A DNA stretch of 51,371 nucleotides from Acidimicrobiales bacterium (GCA_030447445.1 JAUJOW010000001.1:402263-453633); one strand, 5' to 3'; positions 24,930 through 34,058 are shown, counted from the first letter of the stretch. A program made the numbers and translations. Notes: a model not told the origin generated them from the letters alone.

Positions 24930-26726
24930 ATGACCGCCACGACCAGCCACCAGCCGCTGCGGGACTGGGTCGACGAGTGGGTCGGCGTGCTCCAGCCCGA
25001 GCGGGTCCACTGGTGCGACGGCTCGCAGGAGGAGTACGACCGCCTGTGCGCCGAGCTGGTCGACGCGGGCACGTTCGAGCGCCTCGACGAGACCCTGCGC
25101 CCCAACAGCTACCTGGCGCTGTCCGACCCCGGCGACGTGGCTCGCGTCGAGGACCGCACGTTCATCTGCTCGGAGCGGGAGATCGACGCCGGACCCACCA
25201 ACAACTGGCGACCGCCGGTGGAGATGAAGTCCGAGCTGCTCGAGCTGTTCCGGGGGGCCATGCGGGGCCGCACGCTGTACGTGGTGCCCTTCAGCATGGG
25301 CCCGCTCGGCTCGCCCATCGCCCACATCGGCGTCGAGCTGACCGACTCGGCCTACGTCGTGGTCAACATGGCCATCATGACCCGCATGGGCCAGCCCGCC
25401 CTCGACGTGCTCGGTCCCGACGGCGAGTTCGTGCCCTGCCTGCACTCGGTGGGCCGCCCGCTCGGCCCCGGTGAGGCCGACGTGCCCTGGCCGTGCGACG
25501 CCGACAACAAGTACATCGTCCACTTCCCCGAGACCCGCGAGATCTGGTCGTACGGGTCGGGCTACGGCGGCAACGCGCTCCTGGGGAAGAAGTGCTTCGC
25601 CCTGCGCATCGCCTCGGCCATGGCCCGCGACGACGGCTGGATGGCCGAGCACATGCTGATCCTCGGGGTCACCCCGCCCGGCGGCGAGAAGCGCTACGTG
25701 GCCGCCGCCTTCCCGTCGGCCTGCGGCAAGACCAACATGGCGATGCTGATACCGAGCCTGCCGGGGTGGACGGTGGAGACGGTCGGTGACGACATCGCCT
25801 GGATGAAGTTCGGCGGCGACGGCCGGGTCTACGCCATCAACCCGGAGGCTGGCTTCTTCGGGGTCGCTCCTGGGACGTCGGAGCAGACCAACCTCAACGC
25901 CATCCGCAGCCTGGAAGCCAACTGCATCTTCACCAACGTGGCCCGCACCGATGACGGCGACGTGTGGTGGGAGGGCCTCACCGACGATCCCCCCGCCCAC
26001 CTGATCGACTGGAGGGGCAACGACTGGACGCCCGAGACCGGCACGCCGGCGGCCCACCCCAACGCCCGCTTCACCGCCCCGGCCTCCCAGTGCCCGTCGA
26101 TCGCCCCCGAGTGGGAGGACCCCGCCGGTGTGCCCATCTCGGCCATCCTCTTCGGCGGCCGTCGAGCCACGAACGTGCCGCTGGTGACCGAGTCGTTCGA
26201 CTGGGACCACGGGGTGTTCCTCGGCTCGATCATGTCCTCGGAGAAGACGGCGGCGGCCGCCGGCACGGTCGGAGAGGTGCGCTTCGACCCCTTCGCCATG
26301 CTGCCCTTCACCGGGTACAACGTCGGTGACTACTTCGCCCACTGGCTCGACATCGGCCGGGCCACCGACCCGGACAAGCTGCCCCGGCTCTTCTGGGTGA
26401 ACTGGTTCCGCAAGGACACCGACGGCTCCTTCATGTGGCCCGGCTTCGGGGAGAACAGCCGGGTGCTCAAGTGGGTGCTCGAACGGGTGGCCGGGGGCAG
26501 CAGCGCCGTCGACACGCCGATCGGGCGGGTGCCCACCGTCGACGCGCTCGACACCGATGGCCTCGATCTCGACGCCTCCACCGTGGCCAAGCTCCTGACC
26601 GTCGACCGCGACGCGTGGCGCCACGAGGTCACCCTCATCGAGGGCCACTACGACAGCGTCGGGGAACGCCTTCCCGACGAGCTGCGCGACGAGCTGGCCG
26701 AGCTGGAGAAGCGCCTGTCGGGGTGA
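24930..26726 (+). CDS. pckG: phosphoenolpyruvate carboxykinase (GTP)
   Basis: 598 residues, normal for GTP-dependent PEPCK. It converts oxaloacetate and GTP to PEP, CO2 and GDP (gluconeogenesis/anaplerosis). Motifs: an R-loop region [16 protein letters not shown], the P-loop [24 protein letters not shown], the lid/active site segment around [12 protein letters not shown], and [14 protein letters not shown]. The ATG at 24930 has GGAGAG upstream. Actinobacteria use the GTP type. No regulatory site beyond the ribosome site is clear. Confidence 0.98.
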   Translation: MTATTSHQPLRDWVDEWVGVLQPERVHWCDGSQEEYDRLCAELVDAGTFERLDETLRPNSYLALSDPGDVARVEDRTFICSEREIDAGPTNNWRPPVEMKSELLELFRGAMRGRTLYVVPFSMGPLGSPIAHIGVELTDSAYVVVNMAIMTRMGQPALDVLGPDGEFVPCLHSVGRPLGPGEADVPWPCDADNKYIVHFPETREIWSYGSGYGGNALLGKKCFALRIASAMARDDGWMAEHMLILGVTPPGGEKRYVAAAFPSACGKTNMAMLIPSLPGWTVETVGDDIAWMKFGGDGRVYAINPEAGFFGVAPGTSEQTNLNAIRSLEANCIFTNVARTDDGDVWWEGLTDDPPAHLIDWRGNDWTPETGTPAAHPNARFTAPASQCPSIAPEWEDPAGVPISAILFGGRRATNVPLVTESFDWDHGVFLGSIMSSEKTAAAAGTVGEVRFDPFAMLPFTGYNVGDYFAHWLDIGRATDPDKLPRLFWVNWFRKDTDGSFMWPGFGENSRVLKWVLERVAGGSSAVDTPIGRVPTVDALDTDGLDLDASTVAKLLTVDRDAWRHEVTLIEGHYDSVGERLPDELRDELAELEKRLSG

Positions 26727-26757
26727 CGGTCCCACCTCGTCGCCGGGAGACCCCCGC

Positions 26758-26763
26758 TACCAT
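26758..26763 (+). promoter_or_regulatory. probable -10 of the AsnC-type gene
   Basis: TACCAT at 26758-26763. Transcription would start near 26770 and the GAGGAGG ribosome site before GTG 26792 would be in the leader. Confidence 0.35.
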
Positions 26764-26791
26764 GCCGCCGCAGCTCGTCGAGGAGGCACCT

Positions 26792-27028
26792 GTGGCCGTC
26801 AGCGCGTACATCCTGATCCAGACCGAGGTGGGCAAGGCGGCCCAGGTGGCCGCCGAGGTGGCCGGGATCTCCGGTGTGGTGTCCGCCGAGGACGTCACCG
26901 GCCCCTACGACGTGATCGCCCGCGCCGAGTCCGACACCGTCGACGAGCTGGGCAAGATGGTGGTCAGCCGCGTGCAGATGATCGACGGCATCACCAGGAC
27001 GCTCACCTGCCCGGTGGTCCACCTCTGA
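26792..27028 (+). CDS. stand-alone Lrp/AsnC ligand-binding domain
   Basis: 78 residues: SAYILIQTEVGKAAQVAAEVAGISGVVSAE in outline and TGPYDVIARAESDTVDELGKMV. This is only the C-terminal RAM (AsnC_trans_reg) ligand-binding domain, with no helix-turn-helix. Such single-domain proteins form dimers or higher rings and bind amino acids; they can act alone. GTG 26792 has a strong GAGGAGG site; an in-frame ATG at 26762 is less likely because it overlaps the -10 box. It follows pckG by 65 bases. Confidence 0.87.
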   Translation: MAVSAYILIQTEVGKAAQVAAEVAGISGVVSAEDVTGPYDVIARAESDTVDELGKMVVSRVQMIDGITRTLTCPVVHL

Positions 27029-27046
27029 GCCGTCCTCGGAACGGCC

Positions 27047-27421
27047 TCACGTCGTGTTGACGAGCATGGCGCGGATGGCCAGGCCCATGAGGAACAACCC
27101 CCCGAGGCCGTACAGCAGGTAGCGCTTGTCGGCCAGCGAGGCCCGGTAGCTGTAGATCAGACCCACGGCGATGAGCGCCACGAACCCGTAGAACATGTGG
27201 AACTCGGGCGGGTCGATCTTCTCTCCCGCCACCATGGCCACCCCGAGGGCCACCTGCACGAAGATGGCCACCTCCACCACCACCGTGAACCACCACAGTG
27301 CCCGGGTGCGCAGAGCAGCGGTCCAGTGGGCGGCCAGCGCCCACGCGCCGGCGAGCCCGTTGCCGATGACGACGAACCACGCCCACCCCTCGTGGACGTC
27401 GCGGAGGAGCAGGGCGAGCAG
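27047..27421 (-). CDS. four-helix membrane protein, probable CTG start
   Basis: Read from CTG 27421 it has 124 residues and about four TM helices: WAWFVVIGNGLAGAWALAAH, VVVEVAIFVQVALGVAMVAG, FHMFYGFVALIAVGLIYSY and LLYGLGGLFLMGLAIRAML. The first ATG/GTG/TTG in this frame is GTG 27283, which would cut away the first helix and a Trp-rich loop that clearly belong. The frame opens right after the TAG of the upstream ferritin-like gene. CTG (codon 2 after that stop) is the only start-like codon at the proper place; coupling across a 3-base gap is likely. Function unknown. Confidence 0.68.
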   Translation of the reverse strand: MLALLLRDVHEGWAWFVVIGNGLAGAWALAAHWTAALRTRALWWFTVVVEVAIFVQVALGVAMVAGEKIDPPEFHMFYGFVALIAVGLIYSYRASLADKRYLLYGLGGLFLMGLAIRAMLVNTT

Positions 27422-27424
27422 GGG

Positions 27425-28258
27425 CTAGGCCCCCGGGGTGGCGCCGGCCTCGAGTGAACGGGCCTGCGCCTCCTGGAAGGCCTCGGCGGCGATGTCGACG
27501 AGCTCGGTGATCTCGTCGTCGCTGAAACCGGCCAGGGACCGGAACCGGCGGGCCAGGTGGATCGGGTTCTGCTCCTCCTCACCGCGGAAGCCGCCGAAGC
27601 TGAACAGCTTGTCCACCGTCTTCTGGAAGTCGAGCGCCGCCTTCTGGCGCTCGGGGTCCTTGGCGGTGAGGCGCCGCAGCCAGTCCGAGCCCATCTTCAC
27701 GTGGGTGACCTCGTCGGCCAGCATCCAGTCCTCGCAGAACTCGAGCACCGGGTCGGCGGTGGCCTGGCCGAAGTTCCGCATGGTGTTGAACACGTCGATG
27801 GCCAAGCCCTCCAGGGCCCGGTTCACCCCGGTCAACCGCAGGACGGGATCGGTGTTGCAGGCGGCCTCGTAGAGGAGCGTCTGCTCGGCGAACTCGCCGA
27901 TCTCCGAACCCATGTGCTCGGAGAGCTTGCAGGAGATCTCGACGTGACGGGCCTCGTCCCAGCACTGGCGGGCCATGTCGAGCTTGAGCTCGAAGGGCGT
28001 CTCGTCACCGGCGGTGCCGGTGTCGAAGTCCCAGCACGTCCGCCCGGCGCCCTCGAGCGCCTGGATCTCGCCGACGAAGATGCCGTGCATCAGCTGGCGG
28101 GCGTTGTCGGGCGCCTCGTAGACCTCGGGAGCGAAGCCGTTCGGCCGCTTCTCGGACCGCACGACCGCGTTGCGGGGGTCGAAGATGGCCTGCTCGATGT
28201 TGATGCGGCTGAACCGCTGGTCGCGAGCTAGCTCGTCGACCGGGAGGATCCGCTTCAT
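27425..28258 (-). CDS. ferritin-like diiron protein (DUF455-like)
   Basis: 277 residues. A four-helix ferritin-like fold is indicated by two E...ExxH sets: GEIQALEGAGR (Glu) with DEARHVEIS, and VNRALEGLAIDVFN (Glu) with DEVTHVKMGSDW. These carboxylate/His pairs would bind two metal ions. It resembles DUF455 proteins, some of which are oxidases or hydroxylases; the reaction is unknown. The ATG at 28258 has an AGG-containing leader. A palindrome TTGACC-N4-GGTCAA lies 24 bases upstream. It is followed, 3 bases after its stop, by the membrane protein and preceded by the MhuD-like gene. Confidence 0.88.
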   Translation of the reverse strand: MKRILPVDELARDQRFSRINIEQAIFDPRNAVVRSEKRPNGFAPEVYEAPDNARQLMHGIFVGEIQALEGAGRTCWDFDTGTAGDETPFELKLDMARQCWDEARHVEISCKLSEHMGSEIGEFAEQTLLYEAACNTDPVLRLTGVNRALEGLAIDVFNTMRNFGQATADPVLEFCEDWMLADEVTHVKMGSDWLRRLTAKDPERQKAALDFQKTVDKLFSFGGFRGEEEQNPIHLARRFRSLAGFSDDEITELVDIAAEAFQEAQARSLEAGATPGA

Positions 28259-28282
28259 GTGCTACCTGCCTTGGTGGACCGC

Positions 28283-28298
28283 TTGACCGTCGGGTCAA
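28283..28298. promoter_or_regulatory. palindromic operator TTGACC-N4-GGTCAA, copy 1
   Basis: TTGACC 28283-28288, spacer GTCG, GGTCAA 28293-28298. It is a perfect 6+6 inverted repeat lying just downstream of a TAGGGT -10-like box on the minus strand, 24 bases before the ferritin-like start. Probable repressor site of the TetR type (inference). The same arms recur at 34071-34086. Confidence 0.6.
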
Positions 28299-28300
28299 CC

Positions 28301-28642
28301 CTATCCCTCTGCCGCCCCCCCGGACCCCCCAGCGACGGTGTAGGACCAGAGCTCACTCGAGACCGACACCGGGGGCGGGGTGTCGCCGCCGGACCGCTCC
28401 TGCTCCGAGCGGTGGCCGTGGCCGAACGCCGGCGAGCTGACCCATGCCTGGAACGCCTCCTCGTCCCGCCAGCGGGTCACCACCAGCCACACGGTGCGTC
28501 CGTCGGTGGGTTGGAGCAGCTCGAAGCCCTCGAAGCCCTCCTGGTCGTCGACGGCGCCGGCGCGAGCGGCGAACCGCTTGGCCAGCTCGTCGCCGCTGCC
28601 CTCGGGCACGGTGATGGCGTTGATCTTGATCACGGTGGACAT
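28301..28642 (-). CDS. MhuD-like heme-degrading monooxygenase
   Basis: 113 residues, antibiotic-biosynthesis-monooxygenase fold. It resembles mycobacterial MhuD closely: VIKINAITVPEGSGDELAKRF, FEGFELLQPTDGRTVWLVVT, FQAW. MhuD binds two hemes and releases iron and mycobilin. The Asn near residue 8, the Trp of FQAW and a His just after it (FGHGHRSE) match the MhuD active site. The ATG at 28642 has GGGAAG upstream. It lies in front of the ferritin-like gene, which could use or handle released iron (inference). Confidence 0.82.
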   Translation of the reverse strand: MSTVIKINAITVPEGSGDELAKRFAARAGAVDDQEGFEGFELLQPTDGRTVWLVVTRWRDEEAFQAWVSSPAFGHGHRSEQERSGGDTPPPVSVSSELWSYTVAGGSGGAAEG

Positions 28643-28682
28643 GGCCCGAGCTTCCCAGGCCGGCGGCAGCCGACGCCAAGCC

Positions 28683-29972
28683 TCACCCGGTGAAGCGGGC
28701 GGGAGCGGCCACCGGTACGGCGGCGTCGGCCATCGATGGGCTCGGTTCCACCGGGGGCGTCGGCTTGGTCCCGGGGGGCGACGGCGGTCCGGAGGGGTCC
28801 GGCGGCGGAGGGCCCGGCGGGAGGATGGTGTCGAGGGCGGCGTCGACGCAGGCCGGCGGGGCGTTGACCGGGTTGCACCGGGCCACGGTGCCTCCGGGGA
28901 TCTCGACCACGTAGTCGGTGCCGAACCGCTGGGCGTAGGAGGCCACCGGGTAGTCGGTGCTCACCCACTGGGCCCCGCTGGCGAAGGCGGCGTCGCGGGT
29001 GGTGGTGTCCCCGGTGCGGGCCTGTTCGGTGTCGCTGTCGGAGCGGGTGCGCACGACGTAGCCGTCGCCCACCAGCCCCTGGATGCGCTCCACGTTGCCG
29101 ATGGCCTCGTTGACCTTGACGAAGGCGGCGTCGGCCTGGCCCGGTTGGGCGTTGGTGAAGGCCACCCGGCCCTCGAGCGAGGGGTGCCCGCTTAGGTAGC
29201 GGCTCCGGTACGGCTCGCCGTTGTCCATGAGGAACAGGACCTGGCCACGGGAGTCGGCCAGCGTGGGCCAGCCGGCGGCCAGTACCGCCTGCTCGAGGGT
29301 GGCGGCGCCGCCCCGGACGTCGTCCGGTGTGATCATCTCGTCCTCGTCGAACACGGAGCGGATCTCGGCGTCGAGCCCGTCGAGGGCGGCGGCGTCGAAC
29401 GGCTCGGGTTCGACGAAGTCGAAGTCACCGAGATCGAGCGGGCTGTCCTTGAGCTCCACCAGGATGGCGATGGGGAGGTGGGTGGGGTTGGCGTCGCTCC
29501 ACGCATCGACGGTGTCGAGGCAGGCCACGAGGCTGAGGCAGGTGGTCCGGTAGTCGACGTCCTGGACGTGGAGGACCTTGATGCCGGGCTCGTTCATGGT
29601 CGGGTCGTAAGGGCCGCCGCCGGTGGCCGTCCGGATCAACGGGTTGGCGTAGCGCCCACCCTGGCTGTCGTTGAACACGTCGAGCTCGATCTGGCGCACC
29701 TTCTGCTCGGAGAACTGCTGGTCGAGGGGGGCGTGGCCGTACTGGAGGGCGTTCTCCTCGTCGCCGATGAACTGGCGGCGCAGGTCGCTCTCGGCTGGGG
29801 ATGCCTCGACGTGGTAGCTGTTGTGCGAGCCGACCACCTGGACCTGGTTGAGGTGGACGGTGTCGTCGATGCCCTCGGCCACCGGTCCTCCACCGGCTGG
29901 CGTCAGCGGCGCCACGCTCACCGGGGCGACCAGCAGGGCACAGACGAGCGCGCGATGGATGCGGTGGCCCAT
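28683..29972 (-). CDS. secreted PI-PLC-like phosphodiesterase (Ca2+ dependent type)
   Basis: 429 residues. The N-terminal signal peptide is RIHRALVCALLVAPVSVAPL. Catalytic core: VQVVGSHNSYHV (first His), QIELDVFND, a second HVQDVDY-type strand, AILVELKDSPLDLGDFDF and VLFLMDNGEPYR. These fit the PI-PLC-C1 family (calcium-dependent phosphatidylinositol phospholipase C-like). The C-terminal 45 residues are Pro-rich. The ATG at 29972 has GGGGAG upstream. Real substrates of bacterial members are mostly unknown. It is separated from neighbours and probably transcribed alone. Confidence 0.85.
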   Translation of the reverse strand: MGHRIHRALVCALLVAPVSVAPLTPAGGGPVAEGIDDTVHLNQVQVVGSHNSYHVEASPAESDLRRQFIGDEENALQYGHAPLDQQFSEQKVRQIELDVFNDSQGGRYANPLIRTATGGGPYDPTMNEPGIKVLHVQDVDYRTTCLSLVACLDTVDAWSDANPTHLPIAILVELKDSPLDLGDFDFVEPEPFDAAALDGLDAEIRSVFDEDEMITPDDVRGGAATLEQAVLAAGWPTLADSRGQVLFLMDNGEPYRSRYLSGHPSLEGRVAFTNAQPGQADAAFVKVNEAIGNVERIQGLVGDGYVVRTRSDSDTEQARTGDTTTRDAAFASGAQWVSTDYPVASYAQRFGTDYVVEIPGGTVARCNPVNAPPACVDAALDTILPPGPPPPDPSGPPSPPGTKPTPPVEPSPSMADAAVPVAAPARFTG

Positions 29973-30034
29973 GGCTCCCCGGATGGACGAAGGTGAACGG
30001 ACGGTAGCGCGCCGGCTCTCGCCCGTCCTCGGGG

Positions 30035-31150
30035 TCAGGAGGCGGCGGCGAGGAGGGAGCGGGCGTCGTCCTCGCTCACCGGTCGGGGGTTGGCGGCCAC
30101 GTTGTGGTTGCCGACGGCCATGCGGGCCACGGCGTCGAGGTCCTCGTCGGTGACGCCGCAGTCCGACAGGCCGGTGGGGAGGCCGAGCCGCTCGGCGAGG
30201 GCGGCGATGGCGCCGGCGGGGTCGTCGGGGGCGCCGATGGCCTCCCCGATGCGGGCCACCGCCTCGGGCACGGCCTCGGCGTTGAACCGCACGGCGTGGG
30301 CCAGCATCACGGCGTTGGCCAGGCCGTGGGCGATGCCCGTGCGGCCGCCGATGAGCTGGGCCAACCCGTGGTGCACGCCCATCGACGCGTTCTGTAGGCA
30401 CCGTCCGGCCAACGCGGCGGCGGCGAGCATGTCGGTCCGGGCGTCGAGGTCGGCCGGGTCGTCGACCACCCTCGGCAGGGCCGCGACGATGGCGGCGGCC
30501 CCGCCGAGGGCGACGGCTTCGGCCTCGGGGCTGCGGCGGGGCGACCAGACCACCTCGACGCAGTGGGCCAGCGCGTTCATGCCCGTCTCGGCGCTCACCC
30601 GCGGCGGGGTCGAGATCGTCAGCACCGGGTCGTACACGACGGCGATCGGCGCCACCGTCGGTCCACCGGCGCCGGTCTTGCGGCGGGCGGCCGGGTCGGT
30701 CATGCCGAAGAAGGGGGTGAGCTCGGCTCCCGAGTAGGTGGTGGGGACGGACACGTGGGGCAGGGCCGGCCGATCGGCGTAGGACGCCCCCGGCGTGCCC
30801 TGCTCCTGCTCGGTGAGGTAGCACACGGCTTTGCCGAGGTCGGCGCAGGACCCACCACCGAAGGAGACCACGGCGTCGACCCCGTCCCTCCGGGCCTGTT
30901 GCAGCGCCGCCTGGGCGATGGGGGCGGGGACGTGGGAGGTGACGGCGGCGAAGGTCGAAGCCCGTGCCCGTCCGAGCACGGCGGCGAGGCGCTGGCCGTC
31001 GTCGGAGGCGAGGCGGCCGGCGGTGGTCACCAGGAGCACCCGACGGACACCGAGGCCGCGGAGGATGCCGGGCACGTCGTCGAGGACGCCCACCCCGAAG
31101 TGGAGCTGCTGGGTGAGGCCGGTGTGGGTCCAGGCGGGGAGGCCGGCCAC
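30035..31150 (-). CDS. iron-containing alcohol dehydrogenase (maleylacetate reductase-like)
   Basis: 371 residues, group III Fe-ADH family. NAD site: GGGSCADLGKAVCYL. Metal-binding histidines are in MNALAHCVEVV, GVHHGLAQLIGG and TGIAHGLANAVM. It resembles maleylacetate reductases, which finish aromatic ring-cleavage pathways, but there is no ring-cleavage gene nearby. GTG 31150 starts 1 base after the stop of the PIG-L gene; no ribosome site is visible, so translation probably depends on the upstream gene. The long frame above it is a shadow of that gene. Confidence 0.88.
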   Translation of the reverse strand: MAGLPAWTHTGLTQQLHFGVGVLDDVPGILRGLGVRRVLLVTTAGRLASDDGQRLAAVLGRARASTFAAVTSHVPAPIAQAALQQARRDGVDAVVSFGGGSCADLGKAVCYLTEQEQGTPGASYADRPALPHVSVPTTYSGAELTPFFGMTDPAARRKTGAGGPTVAPIAVVYDPVLTISTPPRVSAETGMNALAHCVEVVWSPRRSPEAEAVALGGAAAIVAALPRVVDDPADLDARTDMLAAAALAGRCLQNASMGVHHGLAQLIGGRTGIAHGLANAVMLAHAVRFNAEAVPEAVARIGEAIGAPDDPAGAIAALAERLGLPTGLSDCGVTDEDLDAVARMAVGNHNVAANPRPVSEDDARSLLAAAS

Positions 31151-31151
31151 G

Positions 31152-31961
31152 TCAGCGGATGGGGGTGAACAGCTCGGCCGCCAGCGACCCGGGCGCAGGG
31201 GGCGGTCCGGAGGCGATGTACCACTCGGTGCCCATGGCCGCGGTGAAGGCCGCTGGCGGCATGGCCAGGAGGAAGTGGTCGTCGGCCATCTGGCTGCGGT
31301 GGGCCTGCATCGCCGCCCGCTTGCGGTCGAGCACGGGTTCGACGTCGACCTTGTGGGTGATGGCGGCCTCCGGCGTGCCGAAGTCCGGAGCGTTCTCGAT
31401 GTCGGGCGCCTCGACGCCGTTGGGGAGCTCGATCCCCTGGGCCTGCAGGCGGGCGATGCCTCGGATGATGTGGTCCCGGTTGATGGTCGATTGGAAGACG
31501 TCGGTGATGCCGGCCAGCTCGGCCGCCCTGGTGCCCACCCGGTGCACCTGGATGTGGTCGGGGTGGCCGTAGCCGCCGTGGTCGTCGTACACGGTGAGGA
31601 CGTCCACCGTCTCGTCGGCCAGGACGGCGGCGAGCCGGCGAGCGGCGGCGTCGACGTCGGCGTTGCAGAAGGCCCAGGGCGCCGTGCTCGTGGCCGTGTC
31701 GACCATGCCGGAGTCGACGTAGCCGAGGAGCTCGACCCGGTGCGCACCGAGCACCTCGGCAGCGGCGTGGACCTCGGCTGTCCGGCGCACTCCGAGCTGC
31801 TCGCCCTCGGCCAGGACACCGGCCACCGGCTCGCCGTGCTCGCCGCGGGTGGCCACCACGAGCACGACGCGGTGGCCGGCGTCGGCGGCGCAGGCCATCG
31901 TGCCGGCGGTGGCGATGGCCTCGTCGTCGGGGTGGGCGTGGAAGCAGACCAACGTGGCCAT
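31152..31961 (-). CDS. PIG-L family deacetylase (MshB/Mca-like)
   Basis: 269 residues. The zinc motif FHAHPDDEAIATAG and the second motif DDHGGYGHPDHIQVHRVG are diagnostic. In actinobacteria this family includes MshB (mycothiol synthesis deacetylase) and Mca (mycothiol S-conjugate amidase). The size and GYGHPDHIQ element fit both; Mca-type amidase seems somewhat closer. ATG 31961 follows a TAGGTT box after 6 bases, leaderless. It is co-transcribed with the Fe-ADH, hinting at detoxification of electrophiles (inference). Confidence 0.85.
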   Translation of the reverse strand: MATLVCFHAHPDDEAIATAGTMACAADAGHRVVLVVATRGEHGEPVAGVLAEGEQLGVRRTAEVHAAAEVLGAHRVELLGYVDSGMVDTATSTAPWAFCNADVDAAARRLAAVLADETVDVLTVYDDHGGYGHPDHIQVHRVGTRAAELAGITDVFQSTINRDHIIRGIARLQAQGIELPNGVEAPDIENAPDFGTPEAAITHKVDVEPVLDRKRAAMQAHRSQMADDHFLLAMPPAAFTAAMGTEWYIASGPPPAPGSLAAELFTPIR

Positions 31962-31967
31962 CGCCCG

Positions 31968-31973
31968 AACCTA
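31968..31973 (-). promoter_or_regulatory. leaderless -10 box of the PIG-L gene
   Basis: On the minus strand TAGGTT (31973 to 31968) lies 6 bases before ATG 31961. Confidence 0.5.
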
Positions 31974-31999
31974 GAGCCTCCTCAGACGGTCGGCTGGGG

Positions 32000-33142
32000 T
32001 CAGGCGATGGCGCCGGCGGCGCGCAGCTCGGCCACCCGGGTCGTGTCGAGCCCCCAGTCGGCGAGCACCTGGTCGGTGTGCTGGCCGGCGTGGGGCGGGG
32101 GACCGGTGATCTCGGGAGGGGTGCGACTGAAGCGGGGGGCGGGGGCGGGCTGGGTGATGCCGGCCACCTCGGTGAAGGTCTCCCGGTGGACGTTGTGTGG
32201 GTGGGCGGGGGCCTCGGTCATCGAGAGCACCGGGGCGAAGCACACGTCGGTGCCCTCCATGAGCTCGCACCACTCGTCTCTCGTCTTGCTGGCGAAGATG
32301 GCGGCGAGGCGCTCCTTGAGCGCCGGCCACTGGGACTTGTCGTGTTGCCAGGGCAGCTCCTCCCCGTTGAGGCCGGTGAGGCGCAACAGCTCAGCGTAGA
32401 ACTGCGGCTCGATGGACCCGATCGACACGTACCGGCCGTCGGCGGTCTCGTAGACGTCGTAGAAGTGGGCACCGGTGTCGAGCATGTTCGTGCCCCGCTC
32501 CTCGTCCCAGATGCCCATGGCCCGGAAGGAGTGGGTCATGGTCATGAGCAGCGCCGAACCGTCGACCATGGCGGCGTCCACCACCTGGCCATGACCGGAC
32601 CCCTTGGCTTCCACTAGCGCGGCGCAGACGCCGACGGCGAGCAGCATGCCGCCACCCCCGAAGTCGCCCACCAGGTTGAGCGGTGGGACCGGCGGTCCGC
32701 CGCGGCGGCCGATGGGCTCGAGCGCCCCGGCGAGGGCGATGTAGTTGATGTCGTGGCCGGCGGCGGCGGCGTAGGGGCCTACCTGGCCCCAGCCGGTCAT
32801 GCGGCCGTACACGAGGCGGGGGTTGCGGGCGAGACAGGTGTCGGGACCGAGGCCGAGCCGCTCCATCACCCCCGGCCGGAAGCCCTCGATGAGCGCGTCG
32901 GCGCCGGCCACCAGGTCCAGCACGGTGCCCACGCCGTCGGGGTGCTTGAGGTCGACGCCAACCGACCGCCGGCCCCGGTTCAACAGGTCGGCGGGCGGGT
33001 TGGCGGGATCGCCGCCCGAGACGTTGGCCGACCGGTCGATGCGCACGACGTCGGCGCCCAGGTCGGCGAGCACCATGGCGCAGAACGGACCGGGCCCGAT
33101 GCCGGCGATCTCGACCACCCTCAGACCGGCGAGCGGTCCCAC
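32000..33142 (-). CDS. CaiB/BaiF family CoA-transferase, alpha-methylacyl-CoA racemase type
   Basis: 380 residues. It has the AMACR/Mcr signature: GHDINYIALAGALEPIG (catalytic His region) and PLNLVGDFGGGGMLLAVG (Asp), followed by GQVVDAAMVDGSALL. Family III CoA-transferases move CoA between carboxylic acids; the AMACR branch instead epimerises 2-methylacyl-CoA in branched-chain fatty acid or sterol side-chain degradation. The start is GTG 33142, 10 bases after the hydrolase stop. Racemase rather than transferase is favoured by the motif. Confidence 0.9.
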   Translation of the reverse strand: MGPLAGLRVVEIAGIGPGPFCAMVLADLGADVVRIDRSANVSGGDPANPPADLLNRGRRSVGVDLKHPDGVGTVLDLVAGADALIEGFRPGVMERLGLGPDTCLARNPRLVYGRMTGWGQVGPYAAAAGHDINYIALAGALEPIGRRGGPPVPPLNLVGDFGGGGMLLAVGVCAALVEAKGSGHGQVVDAAMVDGSALLMTMTHSFRAMGIWDEERGTNMLDTGAHFYDVYETADGRYVSIGSIEPQFYAELLRLTGLNGEELPWQHDKSQWPALKERLAAIFASKTRDEWCELMEGTDVCFAPVLSMTEAPAHPHNVHRETFTEVAGITQPAPAPRFSRTPPEITGPPPHAGQHTDQVLADWGLDTTRVAELRAAGAIA

Positions 33143-33152
33143 GCCGTCCCCC

Positions 33153-34058
33153 TCAGGCCGCGGCGATGTCGGCCCGGGCGGCGAGCGCGGTGATGCGTTC
33201 GATCAGCGTCGGCCAGAACACCGGTGGCAGGTCGTGGCCCATGCCCTCGATGACCACGAGCTCGGCGCCGGGGATCGCCTCGGCGGTGCGCCGTCCACCG
33301 CTCACGTCGACGAGGGGGTCGACGTCGCCGTGGAGGACGAGAGTGGGGACGTCGACGTCGGCCAGCGCCGCGCTTCGGGACCCCGAGGCCATGATGGCGA
33401 GGAGCTGGTGACCGATACCGGCGGGGTGGAAGCACCGGTCGTAGCTCAGCTCGGCGTCGCGCCGAACCCGCTCGGGGTCGAAGTGCTCGGGGCTGCCGAT
33501 GATGCGGGAGACCTCGATGTCGGCGGCGACCGCCCCGGCCCGGTCGGTGGCTCGGGGGCGAAGCAGGAGCATGGCTGCCTCGGGGGTGGGCTGGCCGACG
33601 TCGAGGTCACCGGTGGTGGACATGATCGAGGTCAGGCTGAGGAGCCGCCCGGGGTGCTCGATGGCCATGGTCTGGGCGATCATCCCGCCCATCGACACGC
33701 CGACCACGTGGGCGGCGGGGATGTCGAGGTGGTCGAGCAGGCCCACGGCGTCGGCCGCCATGTCCGAGAGCAGGTAGGGAGCTTCGACCGGTTGGCCCCC
33801 GAAGGCGGCCAGGAGCCGGCTGCCGATGTCGAAGGATCCGACGGCCGGCTTGGTCGAGAGGCCGACGTCTCGATTGTCGAAGCGGATGGCGTAGAAGCCC
33901 CGGTCGACGAACCCCTCGACGAGCTCCGGGTCCCAGCGGACGAGCTGGCCCCCGAGGCCCATGATCAACAGCAGCGGGACGCCATCGGGGTCACCGAAGG
34001 TCTCGTAGCAGAGCTCGATGCCGTCGGCGTTGGCGGGGGCGATGGGCATGGCCGTCAT
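33153..34058 (-). CDS. alpha/beta hydrolase
   Basis: 301 residues. LLLIMGLGGQLVRW (oxyanion region), FDNRDVGLS, and a nucleophile elbow VGVSMGGMIAQTMA (G-x-S-x-G); the Asp lies in LHGDVDPLVDVSGG and the His in EGMGHDLPPVFW. This is the haloperoxidase/esterase-like group. ATG 34058 is used; GTG 34070 (in frame) touches the operator palindrome, and an ATG at 34049 is also possible. Co-directional with and 10 bases upstream of the AMACR-type gene. A TTGACC-N4-GGTCAA site lies 12 bases upstream. Confidence 0.9.
   Translation of the reverse strand: MTAMPIAPANADGIELCYETFGDPDGVPLLLIMGLGGQLVRWDPELVEGFVDRGFYAIRFDNRDVGLSTKPAVGSFDIGSRLLAAFGGQPVEAPYLLSDMAADAVGLLDHLDIPAAHVVGVSMGGMIAQTMAIEHPGRLLSLTSIMSTTGDLDVGQPTPEAAMLLLRPRATDRAGAVAADIEVSRIIGSPEHFDPERVRRDAELSYDRCFHPAGIGHQLLAIMASGSRSAALADVDVPTLVLHGDVDPLVDVSGGRRTAEAIPGAELVVIEGMGHDLPPVFWPTLIERITALAARADIAAA

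Noticed and set aside
27283..27283. GTG 27283 as start of the membrane protein.
   Set aside because: The frame upstream encodes a well-formed TM helix with a Trp-rich loop that continues smoothly.
28683..31819. Long minus-strand frames joining PI-PLC, ADH and PIG-L segments as fusion proteins.
   Set aside because: Domain starts with their own start codons and stops in the true frames show separate genes; the joining parts are shadows.
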